Source: Sandaracinobacteroides saxicola
Lineage (GTDB): Bacteria > Pseudomonadota > Alphaproteobacteria > Sphingomonadales > Sphingomonadaceae
Assembly (NCBI RefSeq): GCF_014117445.1
Contig: NZ_CP059851.1
Location: 62,001 to 126,000, forward strand
Length of the DNA: 64,000 bases
Reading direction: 5' to 3'
Both the position numbers and the translations under genes were made by a program. The stretch's first letter is position 1, and the number at the start of each line of letters is the position of its first letter. Shown in pieces: positions 29,325-38,402 of this stretch. The notes under the pieces were generated by a model, which saw only the letters and a program-made list of their open reading frames with translations, did not search any database and had not been told where the DNA came from.

Positions 29325-31793
29325 ATGGCGAAGGCGGGGGAGGATCTGCTGGCGGCGGAACGCGACCAGGTCGCGCGCCGGCGGCGGCACCAGGGCACCC
29401 CGGCCGACGCGCCGGTGCTGGGGCTGGCGATTTCCGGCGGCGGCATCCGCAGCGCGACGCTGGGGCTGGGCATCTTGCAGTCGCTGTCGACGCATGGCGT
29501 GCTGGGGCGTGTCGATTATCTGAGCACGGTGAGCGGCGGCAGCTATATCGGCAGCTTCCTGGGCAGCCTGTTCGTGCCGCCGACGGCGCGTGGCGACGCG
29601 GACGCGGTGGATGCGGCGGTGGTGCGCGAGCATGTGAAGACGCTGGGGCATGACCCGCTGGGCAGCCCGATGGGGCTGCTGGCGGTGCGGCAGTTGCGGC
29701 AGTTCGGGCGTTACATCGCGCCGCGCGGCGCCGGGGACCTGATCTATGGCCTGGGGATCGTGATCCGCAACTGGATCGCGCTGCAACTGGTGATCGGGGT
29801 GTCGCTGCTGGCCATCTGGCTGTCGGCGATCAAGGCGGCGGTGGCGATGCGGGCGGAATTCTCCCCGACCGAACTGGCGCTGCTGCTGCCGCCGCTGCCG
29901 TTCAGCCCGCTGTGGGGGCTGACGGCGATCGCGCTGGTGTGGCCGGCGGGGGCGGCGCTTGCCTATTTCATGTCCCGCCGGGATTATTTTCCGCCGCCGC
30001 CGCTGCAATATGTGAAGCGGGTGTGGTGGTGGGTGCTGATGCTGGTGCTGGCGCTGTGCGTCTGGCGGCTGGTCGATCCGCCGCCGGAAATGGGCGGCAC
30101 GGTGCGGCTGCTGCTGGCGGGCGCCGCGGCGGCGATCGCGGTGGCGCTGCTGGTGGACGCGAAGGTGCGGCAGGCGCAGCCGCCGGCGCGCAGCGACTGG
30201 CAATCCTCGGCCGTGGCGCGGGAGGACCGCATCCGCGCGAACATCAGCCGCATCCAGGCGAGCGGCATCACGCTGGTGTCGGCGCTGGCGATGGCGGCGG
30301 CGGCGGACACGGCGGCGCTGTTCCTGGCGACCTGGGTGACCAAGGCGGCGCTGCTGTCGGGCGGGGTGCTGGCGGTGGCGGCGATGCTGGCGCGGCGTTT
30401 CCTGTCGAAGGTGGATGTGAAAAAGGGCCTGGCGATCGCCAAGAAGCGGCTGGGGCTGGTGGTGAACCTGGCGGGCATCCTGCTGGGGGTGCTGGTCATC
30501 CTGTTCTGGGCGGCGTTCGCGCACCTGATCGCCTGGGACGATGACAGTTTGCGCACCGCGGTGCGGCTGGAGGAGCTGGTGACGTCGCCGGCGATCCTGG
30601 ACCGCGCGGTGCTGATCACCGTGGGGGCGGCGCTGGCGGTGGCGTTCAGCCCGTCCTTCCTGAACCTGTCGTCGCTGTCGATCTTCTATGCCGGGCGGCT
30701 GCGGCGGGCCTATCTGGGCAGCAGCAACATCGACCGCAGCGACGACCGCTATGCCGTGGGCAAGGACCAGAAGTCCGACGATATCCGGCTGCACTGCTAT
30801 TACCACGAGAGCCTGGCGCCGGTGCACCTGATCAACGTGACGCTGAACGAGACCAGCGGGCAGGGAAGCAATGTGGTGCAGCGCGACCGGCGCGGGCGCA
30901 ACATCGCGCTGTCGCCGGCGGGGATGCTGGTGTCGGGCGACGATCCGCGCAACCTGAGCGCGCGGCCGCTGGACCGGGCGGAGGTGGCGCGCTTCGACTG
31001 CCCGGTGGGGGAGCCGCTGCCGCTGTCCGCCTGGGTGGGCATTTCGGGGGCGGCGGTGTCCACGGGCCTGGGGTCGCGCAGCACGGTGGGGCTGGCGCTG
31101 CTGGCGGGGCTGTCCAACGCGCGGCTGGGATATTGGTGGCGGGTGGAGCGGCAGGGCGGCTTCTTCGCGGTGTTCCGCAACCGGCCGGTGCAGGCCTATC
31201 TGCTGGACGAGCTGAACGCGCGCTTCGTGGGCGACGCCGGGGTGCGCTGGAACCTGTCCGACGGCGGGCATTTCGAGAACAGCGGGCTGTATGAGCTGAT
31301 CCGGCGCCGGCTGCCGCTGATCATCGCGGCGGACAATGGCGAGGATGCCGAATATCAGTTCGCGGATGTCGCCAACCTGGTGCGCAAGGCGCGGATCGAT
31401 TTCGCCACCGGCATCCGCTTTCTGGACGCGGCCGAGCTTGACGGGGTGCTGGGCGCGGGCACGCGCATCCGGCAGGCGTTCGACGGCACCGCGGGGTTCA
31501 GGGCGGATGCCTGCTGCGCGACCGCGCTGCTGGCGCGCATCACCTATCCGGACGGCGGCGCCGGCACGCTGATCCTGCTGAAGCCGCGCGTGGTGGCGGA
31601 CGCGCCGCTCGACCTGATCCGTTATCAGGCGGAAAATGCCATGTTCCCGCACCAGTCGACCGGCGACCAGTTTTTCGACGAGAGCCAGTGGGAAAGCTAT
31701 CGCCGGCTGGGGCAGCTGATCGCCGACCGGCTGTTCGCGGGCACACCGGAAGTGCCCGACCTGTGGCATCCGGCGATGCTGCGGCCGCTGTAG
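29325..31793 (+). CDS. Membrane-anchored patatin-like phospholipase
   Basis: An 822-residue patatin. Oxyanion hole: SGGGIRSATLG (GGG 38-40). Nucleophile: S70 in STVSGGSYIG, where the usual G-x-S-x-G begins with Thr. Catalytic Asp: D646 in DGGHFENSGLYEL. Between Ser and Asp lie about 400 extra residues with several membrane helices in two clusters (roughly 155-285 and 325-450), so the lipase core is split by a membrane module. The family cuts acyl chains from phospholipids. GAGG precedes the ATG. Tail-to-tail with the DUF2157 gene, stops two bases apart. Confidence 0.88.
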   Translation: MAKAGEDLLAAERDQVARRRRHQGTPADAPVLGLAISGGGIRSATLGLGILQSLSTHGVLGRVDYLSTVSGGSYIGSFLGSLFVPPTARGDADAVDAAVVREHVKTLGHDPLGSPMGLLAVRQLRQFGRYIAPRGAGDLIYGLGIVIRNWIALQLVIGVSLLAIWLSAIKAAVAMRAEFSPTELALLLPPLPFSPLWGLTAIALVWPAGAALAYFMSRRDYFPPPPLQYVKRVWWWVLMLVLALCVWRLVDPPPEMGGTVRLLLAGAAAAIAVALLVDAKVRQAQPPARSDWQSSAVAREDRIRANISRIQASGITLVSALAMAAAADTAALFLATWVTKAALLSGGVLAVAAMLARRFLSKVDVKKGLAIAKKRLGLVVNLAGILLGVLVILFWAAFAHLIAWDDDSLRTAVRLEELVTSPAILDRAVLITVGAALAVAFSPSFLNLSSLSIFYAGRLRRAYLGSSNIDRSDDRYAVGKDQKSDDIRLHCYYHESLAPVHLINVTLNETSGQGSNVVQRDRRGRNIALSPAGMLVSGDDPRNLSARPLDRAEVARFDCPVGEPLPLSAWVGISGAAVSTGLGSRSTVGLALLAGLSNARLGYWWRVERQGGFFAVFRNRPVQAYLLDELNARFVGDAGVRWNLSDGGHFENSGLYELIRRRLPLIIAADNGEDAEYQFADVANLVRKARIDFATGIRFLDAAELDGVLGAGTRIRQAFDGTAGFRADACCATALLARITYPDGGAGTLILLKPRVVADAPLDLIRYQAENAMFPHQSTGDQFFDESQWESYRRLGQLIADRLFAGTPEVPDLWHPAMLRPL

Positions 31794-31795
31794 GA

Positions 31796-32950
31796 TCAGC
31801 TTCGGGCGGTGCGCATGATGCGCTGCCAGCCCCAGGCGAGCGCGATCAGCAGCAGTCCGCCGCTGACCAGGCCGGCGCCGGTGGTGGCCATCGAGCCGAA
31901 CAGCTCGAGGTAGATGATGAACAGGCGCAGGGCGAGGGCGGCGATGGCGATGCCGAACAGTGCGCCCCAGCCCGTGCGCGCGGCGGCGGCGGCGATGCTG
32001 CCCCAGAGCGCGGCGTAGAGCAGGACGCCGAGGAGGCGGCTGCCCCAGGCGTCCGGGTGCGGCAGGGCGGTGGCGAGCGCGACGGCGACGAGGGGCCCGA
32101 AGAGCAGCGGCAGGCGGAGCGCCGGCGGCAGGCTGTCCGTGTGCCGGACGGCCCAGAGGGCGAGCGCGGTGGCGAGCGCGGCGGGGATGAGGCGGATCGC
32201 CATGTCCCGCGCCTGGGCGGCGGTGATGGCGTCCGCCCAGGCGAAGTGCGCGACGCCGGCGCCGGCGAGCAGGGCGACGAGACCGACCGCCCGGAGCGCA
32301 TCGCCGACCGGGCCGCCGCGCGTGGCGGCGATGGCGATGAGCAGCGCGGGCGTCGCCATGGCGACGCCCTGGGCGAGCAGGCGCGCCGTGCCGGTGCCGG
32401 GGGGCTCGGCGGCAAGCGCGATGGCGGCGAGGCCGGCGACCAGCGCCCAGCCGAGCGCGGTCCAGGCGGTGCGGCCGAGCAGCAGCAGCGGCGCGGTCAT
32501 CAGCGCGAGCCAGAGCGCGAGCGCGCGCCACAAGGGCCCGGTGAGGACGAAGACCTGCGCCCACAGGAAGATGCCGGCCATGACGATGGCGCCCAGGATG
32601 ACCAGCAGCGCCTCCTGTCGCGCGGTCTCGCCGGCGCGGTGCGCGCGGATGAGCAGCAGCGCGGTGGCGGCGGTGAGGACGCCATGGCCGCCGAGCTTGA
32701 CGGCGTCCGGAATGCGCGCCCAGTTGGCGGCGACCAGCAGCAGGAGGCCGAGGCCGACGGCGAACAGGCCGAGGCCGGCGAGCGCCCAGCGCACCAGCGG
32801 GCGTTCGCGGCTGCCCTCGTGGGCGGCGATGCGGCGGGCGGCCTCCGCATCGATCAGGCCGGCGGCGACCCAGTCGCGGAGCTTGTCGTCGAGCGCCATG
32901 GCCGCCCCCTGCCCGGCCGGGGCGCGGCTGTCCAGCGCCGGGTCTTCCAT
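31796..32950 (-). CDS. DUF2157 domain membrane protein
   Basis: A 384-residue protein with a short cytoplasmic N-terminal domain (KLRDWVAAGLIDAEAARRIAAHE) and then about ten membrane helices. The N-terminal piece and the following membrane block match DUF2157; function is unknown. Two starts are possible: ATG at 32950 with AGGAAG about 11 bases upstream, or ATG at 32899 (MALDDKLRDW) with AGGGGG. The second begins where the conserved domain begins. Divergent from hslV. Confidence 0.8.
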   Translation of the reverse strand: MEDPALDSRAPAGQGAAMALDDKLRDWVAAGLIDAEAARRIAAHEGSRERPLVRWALAGLGLFAVGLGLLLLVAANWARIPDAVKLGGHGVLTAATALLLIRAHRAGETARQEALLVILGAIVMAGIFLWAQVFVLTGPLWRALALWLALMTAPLLLLGRTAWTALGWALVAGLAAIALAAEPPGTGTARLLAQGVAMATPALLIAIAATRGGPVGDALRAVGLVALLAGAGVAHFAWADAITAAQARDMAIRLIPAALATALALWAVRHTDSLPPALRLPLLFGPLVAVALATALPHPDAWGSRLLGVLLYAALWGSIAAAAARTGWGALFGIAIAALALRLFIIYLELFGSMATTGAGLVSGGLLLIALAWGWQRIMRTARS

Positions 32951-33025
32951 CGGCGGGCGCGCTTCCTACATGGGTTCGGCCCGCCCACGCGAGGTGGCGC
33001 GGCGGAAAGGACATGATTTTCCCAC

Positions 33026-33571
33026 ATGGCAGAGACGGTGAGCTGGCACGGCACGACGATTTTGTCCGTGCGCAAGGATGGCAAGGTCGTGGTGATCGGC
33101 GACGGCCAGGTGTCGATGGGGCAGACGGTGATGAAGCCGAACGCCAAGAAGGTGCGGCGGCTGGGTGGCGACGGCAGCGTGATCGGCGGGTTCGCGGGCT
33201 CGACCGCGGATGCCTTCACCCTGTTCGAGCGGCTGGAGGCGAAGCTGGAGCGCTATCCAGGCCAGCTGACGCGCGCGGCGGTGGAGCTGGCGAAGGACTG
33301 GCGGCAGGACCGTTACCTGCGGCGGCTGGAAGCGATGATGATCGTTGCCGACAGGGATGTGACGCTGATCCTGACCGGCACCGGCGATGTGCTGGAGCCG
33401 AATGACGGCATCGCGGCCATCGGGTCGGGCGGCAACTATGCCCTGTCGGCGGCGCGGGCGCTGGCGGACAGCGGCCATGATGCCGAGGAGATCGGCCGGC
33501 GGGCGATGAAGATCGCTGCCGACATCTGTGTCTATACCAATGAGAATGTGACCGTCGAGGTGATCCAATGA
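33026..33571 (+). CDS. hslV: ATP-dependent protease subunit HslV
   Basis: The 181-residue peptidase of the HslUV proteasome-like complex. The catalytic N-terminal Thr is T10 in [13 protein letters not shown], so the first nine residues are a propeptide, as in other alphaproteobacteria; [23 protein letters not shown] and [19 protein letters not shown] are the family segments. It forms two hexameric rings capped by HslU and degrades folded regulators under stress. The stop overlaps the hslU start as ATGA. Confidence 0.98.
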   Translation: MAETVSWHGTTILSVRKDGKVVVIGDGQVSMGQTVMKPNAKKVRRLGGDGSVIGGFAGSTADAFTLFERLEAKLERYPGQLTRAAVELAKDWRQDRYLRRLEAMMIVADRDVTLILTGTGDVLEPNDGIAAIGSGGNYALSAARALADSGHDAEEIGRRAMKIAADICVYTNENVTVEVIQ

Positions 33572-34905
33572 ACGAGATGCCCAACCCCGAACAGTTCGTC
33601 AGCGGCATCGCGGCATTGACGCCCAGCCGGATCGTGGCCGCGCTCGACCGGCATATCGTGGGGCAGCGCGACGCCAAGCGCGCGGTCGCCGTGGCGCTGA
33701 GGAACCGCTGGCGGCGGCAGCAGCTGGACGCTGACCTGCGCGACGAGGTGACGCCGAAGAACATCCTGATGATCGGGCCGACGGGGTGCGGCAAGACCGA
33801 GATCAGCCGGCGGCTGGCGAAGCTGGCGGAGGCGCCGTTCCTGAAGATCGAGGCGACGAAGTTCACCGAGGTCGGCTATGTCGGCCGCGACGTTGACAGC
33901 ATCATCCGCGACCTGGTGGAGGAATCGATCCGGCTGGTGCGCGAAAGCCGGCGCGCCGGGGTGAAGGAAGCGGCGGAAGCGGCGGCGCTCGACCGGCTGG
34001 TGGATGCGCTGGTGGGCAAGGACGCGAGCGAGGCGACGCGGCTGGCGTTCCGGGCGCGCGTGCTGGACGGCGCGATGAAGGGCCGGGAGGTGGAGGTCGA
34101 GGTGGAGGATGCGGGCGGCATGCCGTTCGACATTCCGGGGATGCCGCCGGGCAGCGTCGGCATGATCAACCTTGGGGACATGCTGGGCAAGGCGATGGGC
34201 AAGCGGACGAAACGCCGCAAGATGCCGGTGGAGGCCGCGTGGGAGCTGCTGGTCAACGAGGAGAGCGACAAGCGGCTGGACAGCGACGACCTGACGCGGG
34301 AGGCGGTGCGCAACGCCGAGCAGAACGGCATCGTGTTCCTGGACGAGGTGGACAAGATCGCCGTCAGTGACGTTCGCGGCGGCAGCGTCAGCCGGGAGGG
34401 CGTGCAGCGCGACCTGCTGCCGCTGATCGAGGGCACCACCGTTGCCACCAAGCATGGCCCGGTGAAGACCGACCATATCCTGTTCATCGCCAGCGGCGCC
34501 TTCCATGTGGCGAAGCCCAGCGACCTGCTGCCCGAACTGCAGGGGCGGCTGCCCATCCGGGTGGAGTTGAAAGGCCTGACCCAGGCGGATTTCCGCCGCA
34601 TCCTGACCGAGACCGAGGCCAGCCTGACGCGGCAATATGCGGCGCTGCTGGGCACCGAGGGCGTGACGCTGCGCTTTACCGATGACGGCCTGGACGCGAT
34701 CGCGCGGATTGCCTTCGAGGTGAACGACCGGGTGGAGAATATCGGCGCGCGGCGGTTGCAGACGGTGATGGAGAAATTGCTGGAGGACATCAGCTTCGAC
34801 GCGGCGGATGCGGAAGCGCAGACGCTGGAGATCGACGGCGCCTATGTGGGGCGGCAGCTGGAGGCGATCGCCAAGGACAATGACCTGAGCAAGTTCATCC
34901 TCTGA
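33568..34905 (+). CDS. hslU: ATP-dependent protease ATPase subunit HslU
   Basis: The 445-residue AAA+ unfoldase of HslUV. Seen: the N-domain start [31 protein letters not shown], Walker A GPTGCGKT (70-77), the pore motif GYVGRD, the I domain, Walker [12 protein letters not shown], the sensor segment [29 protein letters not shown], and the C-terminal tail DNDLSKFIL that inserts into HslV. Length is normal. It is coupled to hslV and followed by a strong hairpin. Confidence 0.98.
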   Translation: MNEMPNPEQFVSGIAALTPSRIVAALDRHIVGQRDAKRAVAVALRNRWRRQQLDADLRDEVTPKNILMIGPTGCGKTEISRRLAKLAEAPFLKIEATKFTEVGYVGRDVDSIIRDLVEESIRLVRESRRAGVKEAAEAAALDRLVDALVGKDASEATRLAFRARVLDGAMKGREVEVEVEDAGGMPFDIPGMPPGSVGMINLGDMLGKAMGKRTKRRKMPVEAAWELLVNEESDKRLDSDDLTREAVRNAEQNGIVFLDEVDKIAVSDVRGGSVSREGVQRDLLPLIEGTTVATKHGPVKTDHILFIASGAFHVAKPSDLLPELQGRLPIRVELKGLTQADFRRILTETEASLTRQYAALLGTEGVTLRFTDDGLDAIARIAFEVNDRVENIGARRLQTVMEKLLEDISFDAADAEAQTLEIDGAYVGRQLEAIAKDNDLSKFIL

Positions 34906-34927
34906 GGGCGATGGGGGTCGCGGTCAC

Positions 34928-34967
34928 GACCCGCATTTTGATGGCATCAAAATGCGGGTCTGTCTTT
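34928..34967 (+). terminator. Terminator after hslVU
   Basis: A perfect 15-bp inverted repeat, GACCCGCATTTTGAT and ATCAAAATGCGGGTC with a GGC loop, followed by TGTCTTTC. It begins 22 bases after the hslU stop. The T-rich tail is on the plus strand only. Confidence 0.75.
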
Positions 34968-34975
34968 CTGTTGTC

Positions 34976-35021
34976 GCGCATCTTTCTGCGGAAAACCGGT
35001 ATCCACTTTTCCGCGATGCGC
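34976..35021. repeat. Palindromic repeat of a type common in alphaproteobacteria
   Basis: Outer arms GCGCATC and GATGCGC and inner arms GCGGAAAA and TTTTCCGC surround CCGGTATCCAC. This layout, with an A-rich stem around CCGGT(T/A)TCCAC, closely resembles palindromes dispersed in Rhizobiales and related genomes. It lies between the convergent ends of hslU and the VOC operon. Confidence 0.65.
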
Positions 35022-35022
35022 T

Positions 35023-35814
35023 CTAGAGGCGCGGCCCCACCAGCCCGAAATGCGCGCCCTGCGGATCGGCGGCGTTGAGGCTGTATTCGCCGCCGGGAAT
35101 CTCGATCGGCGGCTGCATCAGGGTGCCGCCATGGTCCTGGATGTGCACCACCGCGGCGTCGATGTCGGCGACGCGGAAGTAGAAGCTCCACACCGCGTGC
35201 GGCACGCCGGGCATCAGCGGCATCATCGCGCCCAGCATGGCATGCGGTGCACCTTCAGCGCCGCGCCCGGTGTGGCGCAGGAAGTCGTATCGCCCGATGC
35301 CGGGCATGTCCATGCCGCCATCGGCGACCCAGCCGAAGCGCTGGCCATAGAAATGCAGCGCGGCCGGTGCGTCGGGCGTCATCAGCTCGTTCCACGCGCA
35401 ATGCCCCAGGCGCGGACGGTCATAGGAGAAGGCGCTGGCCTCCCCCTCGCCGGTCGGTGTCATGACATAAAAGGGGGCGCCGTGCGGATCGGCGACCATC
35501 GCGAAACGCCCGACGCCCGGCATGTCGCGCGCCGGCATCAGCAGCCGCCCACCGCCGGCGGTGATCGATCCGACCATCGAATCGACATTGTCGACCGCGA
35601 CATAGCCCACCCAGCCGGGCCGCGCGCCACCTTCGGTCATCGCCGGCGTCAGCTGGAGCATGCCGCCGACCATGCCGTCGCTGGCGGTGATTTCGGCATA
35701 GTCCGGGTCGTCGCGCACCGTCCAGCCGAGCATCGGCGCATAGAAAGCCGTCGCGGCGCGCGCGTCGGGCGTCATCAGCTCATACCAGATCCAGTCACCG
35801 TGATGATTTGCCAT
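35023..35814 (-). CDS. Two-domain VOC (glyoxalase-fold) protein
   Basis: A 263-residue protein with two VOC domains in tandem, each starting alike: WYELMTPDARAATAFYAPMLG and WNELMTPDAPAALHFYGQRFG. Such tandem proteins resemble mycobacterial CFP30B and act as metal-dependent lyases, isomerases or binding proteins for small electrophiles. Start: ATG at 35814, or 35817 one codon earlier; both overlap the stop of the DUF1428 gene, with GGGAG just upstream. It is the last gene of the TetR-led operon. Confidence 0.85.
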   Translation of the reverse strand: MANHHGDWIWYELMTPDARAATAFYAPMLGWTVRDDPDYAEITASDGMVGGMLQLTPAMTEGGARPGWVGYVAVDNVDSMVGSITAGGGRLLMPARDMPGVGRFAMVADPHGAPFYVMTPTGEGEASAFSYDRPRLGHCAWNELMTPDAPAALHFYGQRFGWVADGGMDMPGIGRYDFLRHTGRGAEGAPHAMLGAMMPLMPGVPHAVWSFYFRVADIDAAVVHIQDHGGTLMQPPIEIPGGEYSLNAADPQGAHFGLVGPRL

Positions 35815-36194
35815 CATTTTTCTCCCGCACCCATGTCCACCACCGGCACGAAGCCACCGAAGATCATGCGCTTCCCGTCGAAGGGAAGCGGATTCTTCGC
35901 CTGATCGAGGCGCGGATCGTCGTTCGCCGGGTCCTGCATCCAGGCCATCGCCGCGTCGCGTGTCGCCTTGTCGGGCCATTCGATCCAGCTGAAGGCGACC
36001 GCTTCATCGGCGGTTGCGGCAACCGCGCGGCGGAAATCGGTGAGCGTGCCGTCCGGCACATCATCCTCCCACGCCTCGACGATGCGGGTCGCGCCGCGTT
36101 CGAGGAAGATCGCATCCGCGTGGCGCGCATGGTCGATGAAGGCCTGGCGCCGATCCCTCGGCACCGCGATCACGAAACCGTCGAGGTAGCTCAT
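35814..36194 (-). CDS. DUF1428 family protein
   Basis: A 126-residue dimeric alpha/beta-barrel-type protein of DUF1428 (YbaA-like). Family features: MSYLDGFVIAVP at the start, EAWEDDVPDG, FSWIEWPDKATRD and FDGKRMIFGGF near the end. Biochemical function is unknown; these genes often sit among VOC and SRPBCC genes, as here. It is overlapped at both ends by its neighbours, which indicates tight co-translation. Confidence 0.9.
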   Translation of the reverse strand: MSYLDGFVIAVPRDRRQAFIDHARHADAIFLERGATRIVEAWEDDVPDGTLTDFRRAVAATADEAVAFSWIEWPDKATRDAAMAWMQDPANDDPRLDQAKNPLPFDGKRMIFGGFVPVVDMGAGEK

Positions 36195-36625
36195 CGCGCC
36201 TCTCCCTGCATCGGGCCGCCGATCGACCAGCGATAGCCGAACGGGTCGACCACCTGGGCATAGCGGTCGCCCCAGAACATGTCGGCGGGCGGCATGGCGG
36301 CGCGCGCGCCGGCGGCGACGGCGCGGCCGAACCAGACGTCGGTATCGTCGACCTGCAGGTGCAGCGTCAGGCCGCTGCCGCCGGCCGGGCCGACATCGGC
36401 GGGGCCGACATATTCGGGAAACTCGTCGTGCAGCATCAGCGATGCGCCATTGATGACGACGTGGGCGTGCATCAGCCGCCTGCCATCCTCGGCCAGCTGG
36501 CGGTGGCGCTCGGTCGCGCCGAAGGCCGCGCGATAGAAGTCAATCGCCTCGGCGGCGCGGTTGTCGCCGATCTGGATATGCGGCGTCAGGCCGCCCGTCG
36601 GCGTCGTTTCGGCTGTGTCTGCCAT
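36191..36625 (-). CDS. VOC family protein (PhnB-like)
   Basis: A 144-residue single-domain glyoxalase-fold protein of the PhnB-like type: GLTPHIQIGDNRAAEAIDFY at the start, HAHVVINGASLMLHDEFPE in the middle and MFWGDRYAQVVDPFGYRWSI at the end, the last being the family signature. PhnB-like proteins lack a settled reaction. Overlaps DUF1428 by four bases and follows the GST gene by 15 bases. Confidence 0.9.
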   Translation of the reverse strand: MADTAETTPTGGLTPHIQIGDNRAAEAIDFYRAAFGATERHRQLAEDGRRLMHAHVVINGASLMLHDEFPEYVGPADVGPAGGSGLTLHLQVDDTDVWFGRAVAAGARAAMPPADMFWGDRYAQVVDPFGYRWSIGGPMQGEAR

Positions 36626-36640
36626 GTCTGCTCTCCTCCC

Positions 36641-37315
36641 TTACGCAACATCCCGGAAATCGGCGAGCTGCGCCGCATGCGCCGCACGAAATGCCGGTCT
36701 CGCGGTGCCGCGCGCGACATAGTCGGCAAGGTTCGGATGCGCCGCCACCAGCGCCGGCGGCGCCTGCGCCCGCAACACATCGACCATCAGCAGGTCGCCG
36801 ATGGTGAAACGGCCGTCGAGCCACTCGCGGCCGCCGAGCGCCACCGACAGCTGCGCCAGCCGCGTTTCGAGGAAGGGCCGGACCAGATCGCCTGCCTCAT
36901 CCTGCCACGGCTTGCCATCGGCGAGCCAACCCATCACGAAGAGCATCTGCGCAAAGGGCTCGATGCTGTTGAGCGCGGCGAACGCCCAGCCGATGGCACG
37001 CGCCCGGGCGCCGTCCTCGCGCGGCAGCAACCGCGCATCCTTCGCGCCGATGTGAAGCAGGATCGCGCCCGATTCGAACAGCGTCAGCCCGCCTTCCTTA
37101 TAGACCGGCACCTGGCCGAACGGCTGGTCGGCGAGATGTTCGGGCGACTTCACGCCGCCACCCCCGCCGGCGCCGCCGACGAGCCGGACCCGGTAGGGCA
37201 GGCCGATCTCCTCGAGCGCCCAGCGTATGCGGCAATCCTTCACCCGCCCGCGCGCCATGTCGGGCACCCATCCATAGGCGGTCACTTCGATGTCGGCTGC
37301 CGGATCAACGGGCAT
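36641..37315 (-). CDS. Glutathione S-transferase family protein
   Basis: A 224-residue GST. The N-terminal thioredoxin-like domain has CRIRWALEEIGLPYRVRLV and FGQVPVYKEGGLTLFESGAIL, the glutathione-binding region; the helical domain has WLDGRFTIGDLLMVDVLR. A glycine run (GGAGGGGG) sits in the loop after the second strand. It probably conjugates glutathione to electrophiles, in line with the glyoxalase-fold genes that follow in the same operon. Confidence 0.9.
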   Translation of the reverse strand: MPVDPAADIEVTAYGWVPDMARGRVKDCRIRWALEEIGLPYRVRLVGGAGGGGGVKSPEHLADQPFGQVPVYKEGGLTLFESGAILLHIGAKDARLLPREDGARARAIGWAFAALNSIEPFAQMLFVMGWLADGKPWQDEAGDLVRPFLETRLAQLSVALGGREWLDGRFTIGDLLMVDVLRAQAPPALVAAHPNLADYVARGTARPAFRAAHAAQLADFRDVA

Positions 37316-37336
37316 TGTACGGCTCCTGCAGCGCGG

Positions 37337-37780
37337 TCACTGAGTGATGTCGGGCGTGACCAGGCGGGCAAGCTTGTCGAGCGAATCCTGCCAGCCGAGA
37401 TAGCACATCGCGACCGGGATCGCATCGGGGATGCCGGCCTGCTCGATCGTCAGGTCGGTGCCGCCATCGACGGCCTTCATGTCGACGGTCACCATCATCT
37501 CGCCCGGCATGGCCGGATCGTCGAAGCGGTCGGTGTAGCGAAGCCGCCGGCCGGGCACGAACTCGTGATAGTCACCGCCGAAGCCGTGGGCGTGGCCGGT
37601 GGTGAAGTTGGTGAAGGACATGCGGAAGCTGCCGCCGTCGCGCGCATCCATGTGATGCACATGCGCGGTGAAGCCATAGGGCGGAAGCCACTGCGCCATC
37701 GCGTCGGCGTCTGTGAAGGCGCGGAAGACCTTGTCGGGTGTGGCGGGCAGCACGCGGTGCAGGTTGACGGTTCCAGGCAT
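37337..37780 (-). CDS. SRPBCC family (AHSA1-like) protein
   Basis: A 147-residue START-like fold protein of the AHSA1/polyketide-cyclase type. It starts NLHRVLPATPDKVFRAFTDADAMAQWLPPYGF and ends LGWQDSLDKLARLV, as in the family. It should bind a hydrophobic ligand in its cavity; the ligand is unknown. It begins one base after the TetR regulator's stop with AAGGAG before its ATG, so it is the first structural gene of the operon. Confidence 0.9.
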   Translation of the reverse strand: MPGTVNLHRVLPATPDKVFRAFTDADAMAQWLPPYGFTAHVHHMDARDGGSFRMSFTNFTTGHAHGFGGDYHEFVPGRRLRYTDRFDDPAMPGEMMVTVDMKAVDGGTDLTIEQAGIPDAIPVAMCYLGWQDSLDKLARLVTPDITQ

Positions 37781-37781
37781 G

Positions 37782-38402
37782 TCACGCTCCTTCGGATGAT
37801 GCGGCGACGCCGCACAGCATGGCGATGTAACGCTTCAGATGGGCGATGCTGCCGAGCGCCTGCGACGGATCGCCCGTGGCCTTCGCCAGGATGAAGCCGC
37901 CCTGCAGCACCGCCTGCGTGTGCAGCGCGAGATCATGCGGATCGACCCCGGTCACGCCGTGGGCGGCGAGCGCGGCGGTGATGTCTGGCACCAGCGTGTC
38001 GGCATGGCCGGTGATGCTCGCGCCACAGGCGGCGCGGATCGCCGGGCTGCTTTCATGCACTTCCTGCACCATCGTGCCGGCGACGCAGCTGAATTCGGCG
38101 GCGGTGCCGGCGATCAGGCCGGCGCGAAAGTCGAGATAGGCGAAAAGGCGCGCCAGGGGATCCGCGGCATCATGATAGGGCGCCGCCGCGAACAGCGCGC
38201 CGGTGGTTTGCGACCAATGGTCGGCGGCGGCCACGCCGAGCGCTTCCTTCGACGCGAAATGATGGAAGAAGGCGCCCTTGGTGACGCCGGCCGCGGCACA
38301 GAGCGCATCGACGCTGGTGGCGGCGAAGCCCTGCTTGCGGATCAGCCGGACGGCCGCGTCGAGCAGCGCGGTGCGGGCAGAGGGGGCGGTGCGACTCGAC
38401 AT
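37782..38402 (-). CDS. TetR/AcrR family transcriptional regulator
   Basis: A 206-residue TetR-type repressor. The N-terminal helix-turn-helix is typical: TALLDAAVRLIRKQGFAATSVDALCAAAGVTKGAFFHHFASKEAL; the C-terminal ligand domain resembles the group with AEFSCVAGTMVQEVHESSPAIR and a cysteine, often thiol- or electrophile-sensing. The start MSSRTAPSAR has no ribosome-binding site, which fits a leaderless mRNA from the promoter immediately upstream. It heads the operon SRPBCC-GST-VOC-DUF1428-VOC and its operator overlaps that promoter, so autoregulation is expected. Confidence 0.93.
   Translation of the reverse strand: MSSRTAPSARTALLDAAVRLIRKQGFAATSVDALCAAAGVTKGAFFHHFASKEALGVAAADHWSQTTGALFAAAPYHDAADPLARLFAYLDFRAGLIAGTAAEFSCVAGTMVQEVHESSPAIRAACGASITGHADTLVPDITAALAAHGVTGVDPHDLALHTQAVLQGGFILAKATGDPSQALGSIAHLKRYIAMLCGVAASSEGA

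Noticed and set aside
29271-33014. Open frame of 1247 codons on the minus strand under the patatin gene
   Set aside because: Shadow frame; the plus strand encodes a full patatin and the same region also includes the real DUF2157 gene in another frame.
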